In this document: positions 49,981 to 60,930 of the stretch, piece after piece | Layout of the letters: the number at the start of each line of letters is the position of its first letter | How positions within the stretch are numbered: the stretch's first letter is position 1 | Source of the DNA: Cheilinus undulatus | Lineage: Eukaryota; Chordata; Actinopteri; Labriformes; Labridae | Direction of reading: 5' to 3' | NCBI RefSeq assembly: GCF_018320785.1 | Contig: NC_054886.1 | Coordinates: forward strand, 28,655,732-28,719,731 | Length of the DNA stretch: 64,000 nt | Notes under the pieces: model-generated | What the model saw: the letters and a program-made list of their open reading frames with translations, nothing else | Databases searched by the model: none | What the model was told of the DNA's origin: nothing | Position numbers and translations under genes: made by a program

Positions 49981-50600
49981 AAACTGCTCCACCTGTCCGG
50001 TAAAGGACGGCCTACTGTTGACACGGTGTGTCCTTCACAGCGGTGCGTTTCTGCATCTTTATGTGGACGTAAATTAGTCTAAATGCTGCATGTGTGGACG
50101 GGGGGATTTCTAACAAGGATGAAGAACAACATCCGGTTTTTAAAATATCCGTTTGTGTGTGGACCAACCCTCAATTTATTTTACCTTTATCTTAAAAGTA
50201 AATTCGTTTGGCTCAAAGGAATTTTCTTAATAGGCTACAGCTAGTTTAAGTTGGGAAAACCTTATTCAATTATGTGAACTATTTGTTTATGAATGCAAAA
50301 CATTTGATGACAGCTGGGATGTGACGTCATTAAAGAAAATAGTGCTACAGTTAAGTCTGTGGAAACAACAGGAGACAGAAGCAATGCGGAACTAACGACA
50401 ACCTGTAATGTTTAGTTTCACTTTGAGGGAGGGAATGTGTGGGTAGGGATGCATTTGAACATGTGGGATTAAAGATAATGGGGAGATGAGTTAAGGCTTC
50501 AGTTTAAGGTGGGATTTAGTGGTATCAATATTTAAAAGAGTTGACAAGAGACACTGCAATACTGAGTTACACGAGAAAATTAATGAAGATAATATTTTAA
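49981..50600. other. intergenic or intronic, nothing recognised
   Basis: No feature beyond the CpG-rich patch to the left. Confidence 0.4.
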
Positions 50601-50609
50601 GAGAAAAGT

Positions 50610-50862
50610 ACCAAGATAGAAAATAATAATAATAATAAAAATAAAAATAATAACATGTAAAATAGCGGTAGGGAAAAAAATAAACCAAACAAGAATGAGA
50701 GAAAGGAATAAAGATAATAATAATAATGTTAATAATAATAATAATAATAATAATAACATGTAAACTAAGATACAGGTAACAAAAAAATAAACCCAACAAG
50801 AATGGCAGGAAGGAAAAAAGATAATAATAATAATAATAATAATAATGATAATAATAAAAATG

Positions 50863-50895
<33 letters not shown>

Positions 50896-51175
50896 TGTAA
50901 AATAAGATACAGGTAACAAAAAATAAACTTCAAGAATGAGAGATAGGAAAAAAAGATAGTAATAACAATAATAACAGTCATCATAATAATAATAATAAAA
51001 AATAAAATGTAAAATAAATTTACAGGTAACAAAAAATAAACTTCAACAAGAATGAGAGAAAGGAAAAAACAGATAATAATTATAATAATTATAATAATAA
51101 TAATAATAAAAACAAAAAAAAAAAAAAACAAGCAAGAATTAGAGAAAGGGGAAAAAAAGATGATAATAATGATAA
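50610..51175. repeat. compound array: (AAT)n blocks in a 110-130 bp tandem unit
   Basis: The unit 'caagaatgagagaaaggaa' plus variable (AAT)n plus 'catgtaaaataagatacagg' repeats about five times; 'aagaat' anchors at about 50691, 50801, 50933, 51048 and 51133. The long minus-strand open frames over it are low-complexity Ile/Tyr-rich artefacts. Confidence 0.85.
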
Positions 51176-51929
51176 CAATGCCTCGAATTTTCAAAAGACT
51201 CCTTGTTCTCAGGGTGGTGCTCGTATTTTCTCTGTTAATGATTTACTTGTATATTTTAAACCTTTCCCCTTTTGATTATTGTCTTTTTCCCCTATATTCC
51301 AGTGTCATTGTGAATTTTGTTCCTGTGTGGGCTTACCTTACCTCAGTCGCCCCCAGACCCTGTGGAGGAAGCGGCCGGTGAGTTCACTCCTCATTGTTCG
51401 TCCTTCAATTAAGCAACTACCAGACCCAGCAGGAGGAAGTGTGCTTACATGTTTCTCAGATCCTTATTTTTCAGCTCAATTATTAGTTGTTCTTTTTTAT
51501 TATTTCCATTTGTCATTTCTGTCCCATCCCCTTTTTCTTTTCTTTCTATTATGAAAATGGTCAGAAGAGGGAAAGGATAACAGGAAGGACAGAGCATGTC
51601 AGTAGGACCGACCATTGGTCAAGAAAAGAAGGAAAAAATAACTTAATATATAAATGAATAAACAAAAGTAAAAATGATTATTAGAAAGTTTAAAAAAGGA
51701 GGAAATATGTAAAGTAAATAAATAAGAAGGGGGTACTGAGTAATCACAGTGGTGTGGCTGTTAGTAACAGTTTATTTTGTATAAATGTTATTAATGATAA
51801 AAGTAATATAGATAGCAATATTGACAAGTATTTTTTACACAAAAGTTATATAGCAATAATTGTTTAAAATGGTTCAACAACAATTCAACAAATGATTATT
51901 ATCATTGATATGATTTGCAGCATAGTAAG
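51176..51929. other. no supported gene
   Basis: Apart from the possible short exon at about 51345-51378, nothing was recognised. Confidence 0.35.
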
Positions 51930-52245
51930 TTGTAAAGACAAGTGGCAAAAATAGAAGAAAAACAGGTAATAAAAGTGGCAACAACAGAGTGAAAAGTTGC
52001 AAAGGAAAATGCGTAAATGGGCAAAGAAGTTGCAAGAGAAGTGGCAAAAATGGGCAAAAAAGTTGCAATGAGAAGTTGTAAGAACAGGGTGAAAAGTTCC
52101 ATCGATTTGTGTTAAAAAGGGGCAGTTTTGTAATAATAATGAAAATGTTAATGATAATAGTTGTAATAATAGTAGTAATTAATGATAACAATAATAATAA
52201 TAATAATAGTAGTAGTAGTAGTAGTAGTAATGATAATAATAAAGG
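51930..52245. repeat. GTGGCAAAAATGGG remnant then (AAT)n/(AGT)n microsatellite
   Basis: 51930-52110 has words such as 'gtggcaaaaatgggcaaaaa'. 52130-52245 is (AAT)n with an (AGT)n block at about 52206-52230. Confidence 0.7.
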
Positions 52246-52862
52246 GTAAATTCAGGTTTGTAGAAAGTTCAACAGAGAGGACCAAACAGATGGGGGTTCT
52301 ACAGCTGAGTGCTGAGTGGTGGTGGGTTAGTTTTCTATAGAGATGTGTTCATTAAGTCAGTTTTTCCACTGAGTGGTGTTAATATTTTTCTTGAATGTCC
52401 AGTTGGTGAGGATGGTTTTCTGGTGGATAGTCAGGGCTGTTGGTGGTAGTAGTTTATGGTTTGATTTGTTGGATTAATAGTTGATGTATTGCCAAGTAAA
52501 CAGAGTGAGGGGGACTGAGGGATGTGGCAGCCCTTAAGAGTGGACAGTGATTTAGTGAAATTCATCCAACAAGTCTCTCTTTTCCAGTGTATAAAGTGAC
52601 TTTTACAGTTGTGGTTATAGACATCTTGCAATATTTGCAACCTTGGTGAGATCGTGATTTGACATCACCTCATGAAAAGTGAAAAAACAAAATAAAGCAA
52701 ATACACTCATGATAGAGTGGCAGTTTGTAATGTAAGGAGGTAAAGTGTTCTTTGAATGCATCATAAAATGCAAAACAAGACTTCATAGAAAGTATTATTT
52801 CAGATTACAGTATGCAACTGTATGAGAGCATAGGGCATGGACCAGGATTATTGGATAAAAGC

Positions 52863-52868
52863 TTTATT
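52863..52868 (-). terminator. poly(A) signal AATAAA for the 7TM gene (putative)
   Basis: AATAAA on the minus strand lies 20 nt downstream of the 7TM stop codon. Such a short 3' UTR is unusual but possible. Confidence 0.45.
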
Positions 52869-52887
52869 TTGTTCAGCTGGCATTTGT

Positions 52888-53793
52888 TTAGAAGTTGGAT
52901 TCACTCATGTTAGTCTGGAAACTGACACAGGAGGGAGGCTCAAGGTTCACCTGGCCATCTTCTGAGGTCCAGGTCCAGGCCCAGGTCCCCTGGGCGTCTT
53001 CACGAGGTCCCCAGCAGATCACCCAACACAGAAATCCATCTGTTATGAGACGCATGTTTGTCAGACTCATAAGAATTATAAATCTAGTGTCATACACATG
53101 GTTGAGTTGCATGCACACAGCCACAAAACTGGGTAAGTACGTGAGTCCAAAGGTGAGCACGGCTGACAGAACAGCTAGCATCAAGCGTTTGTCCATGCTT
53201 TGCCAGGAGATGCAGGCGAAAATCACAACAAGATAAGTCAGAGCCAGCGCCACCGAGCCCATAAACACATAAGCTTCTGGAGAGTTATAGGAAGCTAAGC
53301 CAATAAGATATAATGCAAGGACGACAGGAAGGTTCCAACACGGGTGCTGGAAGTTGGAGCTCAGATTAGATGTCATCTGGATCAGCATGAACTCAAACAC
53401 CACCAACAGGTGGAGAATGACTCCAGAGTAACTGCAAACGGACCACGCTTCCACCAGAGCTCCACACAGGTTCGTATGGCAGGTGACCTGCCGCAGCATC
53501 ATCGCTAGCATAACTGAGGACTTAAGCTGGAAGACGTGGGTGAAGGCCAGAGACACCTTGAACACAGTGGGTCCAGGGTGGAGTTTATTGTAGTTCATGA
53601 ATATGTCAATGAAAGTGAGATTGAGGAACCCAGTACACATGCTTGCCAGGACGAGACCAAAAGCTGCATCCAGTTCCCAGTAAACTCTCTCTCTCTCTCC
53701 AGTTCGAGCATTTGTGTCCCAGTAGTGCATGATGCCAGGGAGGCGGCTGGTCTCCATCATCCATGCACCATCATGAGCCATGGACCCGTTCAT
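52888..53793 (-). CDS. seven-transmembrane, GPCR-like membrane protein, family not assigned
   Basis: The open frame has 301 codons from the ATG at 53793. I chose this start because the frame further upstream opens only with GTG, and a pyrimidine-rich CAG acceptor (exon start 53816) lies 23 nt before the ATG. The N-terminus begins MNGS, a possible glycosylation site. Hydrophobic spans lie at about 43-66, 77-99, 111-140, 153-169, 174-197, 203-228 and 236-261, giving a seven-helix layout. Cys105/Cys110 before helix 3 and Cys152 before helix 4 could make the usual extracellular disulfide. Classic rhodopsin-class motifs are missing: there is no DRY after helix 3 (FEFMLIQM instead) and no NPxxY in helix 7 (LITDGFLCW instead). 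Teleost odorant receptors of the 131-2 type have a similar size and single-exon layout, but I cannot show identity. The frame is intact while the surroundings are repeat debris, which suggests it is under selection. Confidence 0.7.
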   Translation of the reverse strand: MNGSMAHDGAWMMETSRLPGIMHYWDTNARTGERERVYWELDAAFGLVLASMCTGFLNLTFIDIFMNYNKLHPGPTVFKVSLAFTHVFQLKSSVMLAMMLRQVTCHTNLCGALVEAWSVCSYSGVILHLLVVFEFMLIQMTSNLSSNFQHPCWNLPVVLALYLIGLASYNSPEAYVFMGSVALALTYLVVIFACISWQSMDKRLMLAVLSAVLTFGLTYLPSFVAVCMQLNHVYDTRFIILMSLTNMRLITDGFLCWVICWGPREDAQGTWAWTWTSEDGQVNLEPPSCVSFQTNMSESNF

Positions 53794-54214
53794 CTTGTTT
53801 TTCTTTCTTTGCTTTCCTGCAACAAAAACAGCAAACACACGAGTGTTACTTTTGGCAGCTAATTTATGTGTTGTTTGCACTCCATAACCAGGGTCTGGGG
53901 GGAAATCTGGGGGATATGTGGGTGGAGTTTCCCCATCATGCCCTTGGGCGTGTGTTTAGATTTTGCCTGTTGTGTAATGATCCCTGCAGGGATTTCCTTG
54001 TGTATGGTTCTGATGGATTGTTGTTGTTTTCTAACCCCTTAGGTATCACTAGGGACATGTTGTCCATTTGGGCAAGTCTTTTTGTCTGCTCACCATTTTA
54101 ACTGAGTTAATCCATATGGTCTATTTTTTTGCAACAAAGTTTCTTTTGAGGCAAATTGATGAATACAAATTTTAATTTCTCTAATTGGTCAGGGGAACAC
54201 TGTGAAACAAATTT

Positions 54215-55452
54215 ACTACACTTTAAAGCCATTAAGGACAGAAATGTCCACTTCCAACAAACTGCTTTAAAAACTTAACAGATTGAATTTTACCTCCGCC
54301 AAGGAGGTTATGTGACCGGCGGGTTTGTTTGTTAGTTTGTTTGCAACATAACTCAAAAAGTTATGGATGAATTTTGATGAAATTTTCAGGAAATGTCAGG
54401 AATGGCATAAGGAAGAACTGATTAGATTTCGGGAGTGATCCGGATCACTGTCTGGATATAGGAATGTTTTTAAGGGATTCTTCGCTATTGGGAGATAGGG
54501 CTAATGGCGGAGGTCTGCGCTCTCTGAGTGTTTTTCTAGTTGTTTCTGCTGTTTTTTGCTTAAATCTCTTAAACAACTTCATCTGTGCTCAAAACTACCA
54601 AACATTCAATCATTTTGAGGATTTTAACCCTTTAAATGCCAGTTAAATTACTTAAAGTCAATGTTTTTTTATGAAAAAAAGCCAAAAAAAAATGTGATCT
54701 TCCTCAAACTAAATGTTGGATGGCTGGGACATTATCTATAAATCCAGCTTGTATATGTCATTGATTAGCCAAAATATTGACTTTGATGCATTATTAGTTT
54801 TTGTGTAGCATCAGATTTCAAATTTACTATCCTTTCGAGTCAGTAAGGACAAAAACATCCACTTCCAACAACGGCAACAAAAGAAGTATAAATTAATATT
54901 TTTCTGCTTTTTTTGGTCAGATCTTTTGATCAACTTCAGTTCTAATTAAAACAAAAAATTATTGAATAATTTTCAGGATTTTAACCCTTTAAATGCAAGT
55001 TTGATGACAGGATGGTCATATTTTTTCCAAAAAAACACACAAAACAGTCATTATTTTCCACTTAACTAATGTTGGGGATGGGGGGTGTTTTTTAAAATCA
55101 GTCCTGGGTATGTCAAACATCAACCAAATTATTGACTTGCATTATTAGTGCATTATTAGTTTTAGTGTAGCATCTGATTTAAAATGTACTATTCTTTCGA
55201 GTCACTTGCAGACAAAAAGTACCATTGACTCCCATTCAAACCACATTTTTTGATCTTTAAGTAATCAAACTGGTATTTAAAGGGTTAAAATCCACAAAAT
55301 GGTTGAATGTTTGGTAGTTTTGAGCCCAGCTGAAGTTGCTTAAGAGATTTATGCAAGAAAAGCAGAAAAATATATTAATCTGTTAAGTTTTTATAGCAGT
55401 TTTTTGGAAGTGGACATTGTTGCTCTTAATGGCTTTAAAGGGTAGTAAATTA
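54215..55452. mobile_element. long inverted-repeat (foldback-type) element, one arm interrupted
   Basis: 'tttactacactttaaagcca' and 'aatgtccacttccaac' at the left are inverted at the right ('ttggaagtggacattg', 'tggctttaaagggtagtaaa'). The arms continue: 'caaaactaccaaacattcaa' (about 54589) pairs with 'ttgaatgtttggtagttttg' (about 55303). The centre has two direct copies of a block carrying 'cattattagtttt.gtgtagcat' and 'actatcctttcgagtca'. No coding capacity. Confidence 0.75.
54291..54535. mobile_element. CCTCCGCCAAGGAGG-type repeat, nested in the left arm
   Basis: It begins 'acctccgccaaggaggttat' and ends 'ggcggaggtctgcgctctct' plus 'gagtgtttttctagtt'. This is a widely dispersed animal non-autonomous repeat with subterminal ACCTCCGCC inversions. 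It has no counterpart in the right arm of the host element, so it inserted later. Confidence 0.75.
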
Positions 55453-55886
55453 AAGTGATGCTTGAGGGTTAAAGTGAGAAAGTTTTGCACCATGAGTGAA
55501 GTTATCCACCGTGTCAGTGAGTTACCACCTGTGAAACCTGAGGGGCCTAAAGTTAAGGCTGTGGATGCTTTTTAGCAGAATACATTTCCTGATGCTCACT
55601 ATCGGATGCCTCATTATAATGTGCAATAATAATACTACTACTAATAATACTTCCAATTAACTAAGTTATAAATAATTGTGTTAAAAGTACATTTAAATTA
55701 CACTGGGAGTGCTAAAAATGATAATTCTCAGTGTTGATGCAAGCCTCTCTTATTTAATAAATTTATTTAAAAAATGAAACACTGTGTGGTGTAGCTAAAC
55801 CATTGAACACCACAGCTTTATGAAATGAAAACTGTTTTTACTGTGGCTTTCTGTATTGGACATAGGACTTTAAAAAACACAGTTTC

Positions 55887-56100
55887 GGGGAGCAGGTGGC
55901 CTAGTGGTTAAAGGCGCTTCCCATGTACGCGGGCGGCCCGGGTTCGAATCATGCGGTAAAGGGCTTCCCTTTACCGCATGTCTCTCCCCCACTCTTGACC
56001 CTGTCAACGACTCTATCCACTGTCCTCCTCTATCTAATAAAGGCACAAAAATGCCCAAAAATAAATCTTAAAAAAAAAAAACAACAACAACAAAAAAAAA
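55887..56100 (+). mobile_element. tRNA-derived SINE with A/B boxes and a 14-bp perfect hairpin
   Basis: Pol III boxes are visible: A box 'tggcctagtgg' at 55897-55907 and B box 'ggttcgaatc' at 55941-55950. A body with 'ctctatctaataaaggcac' follows and then an A-rich tail (56068-56103). Just after the B box, 'catgcggtaaaggg' (55950-55963) and its exact inverse (55967-55980) form a hairpin with a 3-nt loop. It is not a functional tRNA: the acceptor pairing and clover-leaf are absent. Confidence 0.85.
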
Positions 56101-56285
56101 AACAGATTCACACACACAGATTCTTAGAAATTGCTTCTAATGAAAAATACATTGAAATTTTATGAAGTTGTCATTGCAAGGGTAAGAAAGAAAACGTAAA
56201 ATTGCACATAAAATTACATAAATCAAGCTAAAAATTTATATATAAAAAAACTACATATCTATAGTTTTTTTTTTCTCCACTAAAC

Positions 56286-57905
56286 CAGGGGTTCTCAACC
56301 TTTTCAGCCCGCAACCCCCAAAATAAAGAGACCGGGGACCCCCACTGTACCTGAAGGTGGTTGAACACCACCATGAACATTCAAGAATTGCCATGTGGAG
56401 ACAAGGGGCTAAAGGGGAGAGCTTTCTGGGACCCAGCCAGACTGGGGGATCAGCAAAATCATGGTTCATTGTAAAGTTAAGCTTTGACATCCATGTCTCA
56501 TATATAACCTGATGATAACCACTCTTACCAAAGCAATAAATACCTTTTTTGTTCATTTGTGCCATAGTGAATTGCCTTCAAAAATATAAATCTCTTTTCT
56601 TTAAAAACAATTAAAATAGGTTAAAATGGCTAAAATGGGTTAATAATTGGGGCCCCTGCTCTTCATCATCTACATCCTCCCACTTGGCCACATCCTCTGA
56701 AAATACAACATTCAGTTCCACTGCTACGCGGATGACACCCAGCTCTACATATCCACTAAACCTGACTCCACCCTCCCACCTTCCTCCCTCACCAACTGTC
56801 TCCTTGAAATAAAGTCCTGGTTCACACTCAATTTCCTCAAATTAAACAGCGATAAAACAGAAATGTTATTAATTGGCACCAGATCCACTCTCAACAAATC
56901 GAACAGTTTCACTATTCCATTTGACCACTCCTCCATCTCCCCCTCCCCTCAGGTAAAGAGTCTGGGTGTCATCCTGGACAGCACACTCTCCTTCACATCA
57001 CACATCAACAATATAACCCGGTCAGCCTACTTCCACCTCCCAAATATCAACCGTCTCCGCCCCTCCCTCACCCCTCACACCACAGCCATCCTGGTCCATA
57101 GTTTAGTCACCTCCCGACTCGATTATTGCAACTCCCTCTGTTTGGTCTCCCCCAGAAAATCCTCCATAAACTTCAACTGGTTCAGAACTCAGCAGCTCGT
57201 ATCATTTCTAGGACACCATCCACTCATCACATCACACCCATCCTGCAGCAGCTCCACTGGCTCCCCATCACATACAGCATTTAATACAAAATCCTGCTCC
57301 ACACATACAAAGCCATCCACAACCTCACCCCTCCATACCTCTCTGACCTCATTAACATTTCTATACCTACCCGTACCCTCCGATCCTCTTCCTCTGTCCA
57401 TCTCTCTGTCCCCTCTGCTCGCCTCGTCACCATGGGGGGCCAAGCATACAGCCGCTCAGCTCCCCAGTTATGGAACTCACTCCCCCCTGTCCTCTGCAAC
57501 ACTGACTCCCTACCCCTCTTTAAAACCAGACTCAAAACCCATCTTTTCAAACTCTCCTACTCCCTCTGATCTTTTGCACTGTCAATTGTATTACTGTTTG
57601 TTTTTATTCCTGTTTTTATGCCTGTTTTAATGCACTTTTTTTGTACTTTTTGTACGGTGACCTTGAGTGTCATGAAAGGCAATAATGGGTTAACAGAGGC
57701 AATATTAGGCAAAAATTGGCAAGAATTGGTTTAAAAGTGTCTAAAACAGGCAGAAAAAGTGGTGGAAATGTTTTGAAATTGACAAAAAAGTGGCAAAGAT
57801 GCGTTTAACTTGGCCAAAAATTGGTCGGAGGAAGTGATGAAAACAGGTTCAAAATTGGTGGAAAGTGGCAAAAGTGGGTTCAAATTGTGCGACTGATGAA
57901 AAGTG
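56286..57905 (+). mobile_element. hAT-like element (CAGGGGTTCTCAACC), split by an L2 insertion
   Basis: The left end CAGGGGTTCTCAACCTTTT and the adjacent 'gcaacccccaaaataaagag' are followed by 'taaaatgggttaataattgg' just before the LINE. After the LINE, 57682-57900 resumes the 'gtggcaaagatgcg' type array. The right end is not recognisable. Confidence 0.6.
56650..57681 (+). mobile_element. L2-clade LINE, 5'-truncated, reverse transcriptase C-terminal part
   Basis: The plus strand reads PLLFIIYILPLGHIL, then one stop, then [13 protein letters not shown] (the YADD catalytic box of reverse transcriptase). It continues with [41 protein letters not shown] and SRLDYCNSL, the signature run of fish L2 elements. 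Frame shifts follow. The 3' end 'tgaccttgagtgtcatgaaa' is L2-like. The flanking words 'aataattgg' and 'aataatggg' may be the target duplication. Confidence 0.88.
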
Positions 57906-58639
57906 GAAAATAATCATGGCCAAATTGAGCAGTCAGAGCTCCCCAAACAGTGCAAATTAAATATACAAAGATGTATAAGTGAGCCAAAATCAAGCTAAAT
58001 GCAGAAATATGCAATTATACTTGGGTGTTTTTCCATCTTTTTACTGTCTTGCTCTGTACAATATTTAATGTGCACTATTACAAGGAGAATTCAATGACAT
58101 GGACTGCATCTTTTGAGTATGAATGACCAGCTTAGCTTAGAGATGAGATTTTTTGTTTTTTGTTTTTTACTTAAAGAAAGACATAAATTCTGAATTTATG
58201 GAGGAATTGCCAGTGCCTGTCCTGTACAGTATGGAACACTGTAACCTAGGTGGAGAATTAATTTTTATAGCATATTCAAATGATCATATTTCTTTTCTTT
58301 GGCTTATTGCCTTCAAGCCACAGTTGTTAAAGTTAACTAAAAAAAAAGAAATAACTAAAACTAAAATTCAAAAATCATTTTAGTTAGCTAAAACTAAAAC
58401 TAAAAACAAAGCTTTACCAAAAAAAGAAAAAAAAAGAAAACTAACTAAAACTGTATAGTGCGCTTACCATACTAAAATAAAATAAAAATAGAGACAAAAT
58501 ATCCTTAGTTTTAGTCTTTGACTCAACCAGACTGACTGGCAGCTACACACAAATCTGGGGAGAGTAAAACTGCCTGATCTGACTGGTTAAGACTTCACAC
58601 ACTGGTAGTTTTATGTCTGGAGCTGTATTCAAATAAATC
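57906..58639. other. intergenic with old AACTAAAACTAAA repeat
   Basis: 58330-58630 has 'actaaaactaaaac' words and a segment shared with 14350-14470. Otherwise nothing was recognised. Confidence 0.4.
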
Positions 58640-59184
58640 ATTAAATAAAGTCAAAATAGAAGATAAAATTCAAAATCATCTCTAAAAGGTCAAAATATGA
58701 TAAAATTCTAGATCAGGAGTTTAAAAAAGTGAAAACATGGGATTAAAAGTCAAAGTTAGGAGTTTAAAAGGTCACAATATTAATTAAAATAAAAAAATAT
58801 GAATCTAAAAGGTCACAACATCAGAGAAAAGGTCAAAATGATGAATTTAAAAAGTCAAAATATGAAATAAAAAGTCAAAATCCTAAGTTTCAGTCATAAT
58901 CTTGGGATACAGAGTGAAAATTAGAAATGAAAACACAAATTAATTTCTTTCCATATTCCTGACTTTTTATCTAATTATTTCTACTCTCTACTTTTTCAGA
59001 TTTTTTTGACTTAACAAGGATTTTTTTTTTTAATCTTCATGGTTAAATTTACATTTTTATACTGGAGAAAATCTGCAGACCTCATAGCAGCAGGCCAGTT
59101 CTAATTAAGATATGATCTTGCGGGCCAGGTAAAACTGCACCGCGGGCCGCATTTGGCCCCCGGGCCTTGAGTTTGACACCCGTG
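58640..59184 (-). mobile_element. hAT-like element remnant (CAAACTCAAGG end), reverse
   Basis: The right end 'gggccttgagtttgacaccc' is the inverse of the end at 62159 and related to that at 30221. The interior is an array of 'aaaaggtcaaaatatga' words. The left end is not found. Confidence 0.6.
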
Positions 59185-59667
59185 TTTTGGAACCTTAGTA
59201 TCCCTAGAGGAGTCAATGACTCAGTCAGTGGTGATACACAGCTCTATTACAGATGTTGTTGATTCATTTAACTGGCAGAATTCAGAGTGTTAAAGCAAAT
59301 TTGACAGGTATTGAATTTCCAGTAAAAGTCATGATTCTAAGGACCCACTCCAGGTAGGGTTTTTTTTTTTTCAGCTCAAAATCTCTAAAGTTCCTTTTAG
59401 CTGTTATAATGATAAGGAGAAAAACATGTTGAGTCTTACCTGGGTATCCTGTATCCTGACAAGAGTGGAGCTGAAAATGTCAGCCCCTCTTCTTCAGTTT
59501 ATAACTGCTGCCACTGTTATCAGGGGTTCAGCCACACCTGTTTGTTGCTGTTGTCATTTATGTAAAACGGCTGTTCACTATCAAAAGCCATTAAAAAGTG
59601 ATGTGCAACTAAGATGTGCCAACTAGAACGTAGCATAAAAAATTGGGTTTGGTAGATTAGATAGACA
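59185..59667. other. intergenic, nothing recognised
   Basis: No feature supported. Confidence 0.4.
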
Positions 59668-60930
59668 AGATCTGTGATCCTCATCGTGTGGCTCTGGTGC
59701 CCCATGAGGCTCTTTTGTGATGATTTTTGGCTCTTTTATGTCTTAATTTGAAAAATTACTCCCCCAGAAAACCTGGGAAAAGGGAAACTTTGACCTCAGG
59801 AATTTATCACATTAATTAGTTTGGTTCCCAGACTTAACAGAAGGCGTTAGTTGTCAAAATTAATTGTCCCATTTATCCCATTTTTACCGCATTTATCCAA
59901 TTTTTGCCCTTTTTCACCATTTATTGCCACTTTTTACCCATTTAAGCTGCCTTTTGCCATTGAGTACCCCTTTTTTCCTATTTTTGTCCCATTTCTGCCA
60001 CTTCTTTTTGACACTTTTATCCCATTTTTGCCCCTTTTCACCTGTTTTTCAACACTTTTGCCCATTTAAGCAATCTTTGCCATTAAATTCCACTTGTTTC
60101 CTATTTTTGGCCCATTTTGCCAGTTCTTTGAGCCACTTTTATCTCATTTTTGTCCCTTTTCACCACTTTTTACCCATTTATGCTAGCTTTTGTTATTAAA
60201 TACCACTTGTTTTCTGTTTTTGGCACATTTTTGCCACTTCTTTGAGCCACTTTTATGTACACACAATGTACACACAGCAGCCCATTTTGACAGAAAAACA
60301 CAGAACTGTAGACATGTTTTCAAATTTATTAAAATAAGAAAACCTGAAATATCACATGGTCAAGTTTTCAGACCCTTTGCTGTGACACTCATATATTTAA
60401 TTCAGGTGCTGTCCATTTATTCCGATCATCCTTGAGAAGGGTTTTACATTAGTGATACTCAACGTGGTTCTTTTTGTGATGATTTGTGGCTCTTTAATGT
60501 CTTAATTCAAAATATTATTCCCCAGAAAATCTTGACTAAGGGAAACTTTGACCTCAGAAATTCTCCATTGCAAATAACATTAATCAGTTTGTTTCCCACA
60601 CTTAAAAACTTTAATTGTTTTTGTATTTTTGCTGGTCCTTTTTGCCACTTCCATCCATTTTTTCCACTTTTATCCCATTTGGTCTTTTTTCACCAGTTTT
60701 TGCCTGTTTTATCCTTGCTTTTTGTGATTTGCATTTTTCCCATTTTTTCATTTTTTTTTCCCATTTAAGCTGCCTTTTGCTATTGAATTAAATAAAATAA
60801 ATAAAAATTGCTTTTTGCCCATTTCAGTCACTTTATTGGCATTTTTTTGCTGCTTTTTACCATTTTTGCCACCTATAACTTTTTTGGGTCACTTTTCACT
60901 CAGTTTTTGCCCCTTTTTTCCCCAATTTTT
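59668..60930 (-). mobile_element. two truncated hAT copies of the CAGTGTTACTCAA family, same orientation
   Basis: Two starts are visible. At about 59668 'tgtgatcctcatcgtgtggc' and at about 60450 'gtgatactcaacgtggttct' are each followed by the subterminal block 'tgtgatgatttttggctctt' or a variant and then by an array of 'tttttgccacttttacccat' words. These are reverse copies of the 13.2-kb and 47.2-kb elements. Their other ends are missing. Confidence 0.65.

Noticed and set aside
50491..51194. Minus-strand open frames of 142 and 204 codons rich in Ile and Tyr
   Set aside because: They are translations of (AAT)n tandem repeats and have no protein features.
53536..54101. Plus-strand frames opposite the 7TM gene
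   Set aside because: They are antisense shadows of the minus-strand gene and its upstream flank.
55897..55960. Possible tRNA gene (A and B boxes present)
   Set aside because: No acceptor-stem pairing or clover-leaf, and followed by a SINE body and A-rich tail. Called a SINE instead.
57281..57550. Minus-strand frames within the L2 LINE
   Set aside because: They are antisense to the reverse-transcriptase remnant and have no support of their own.
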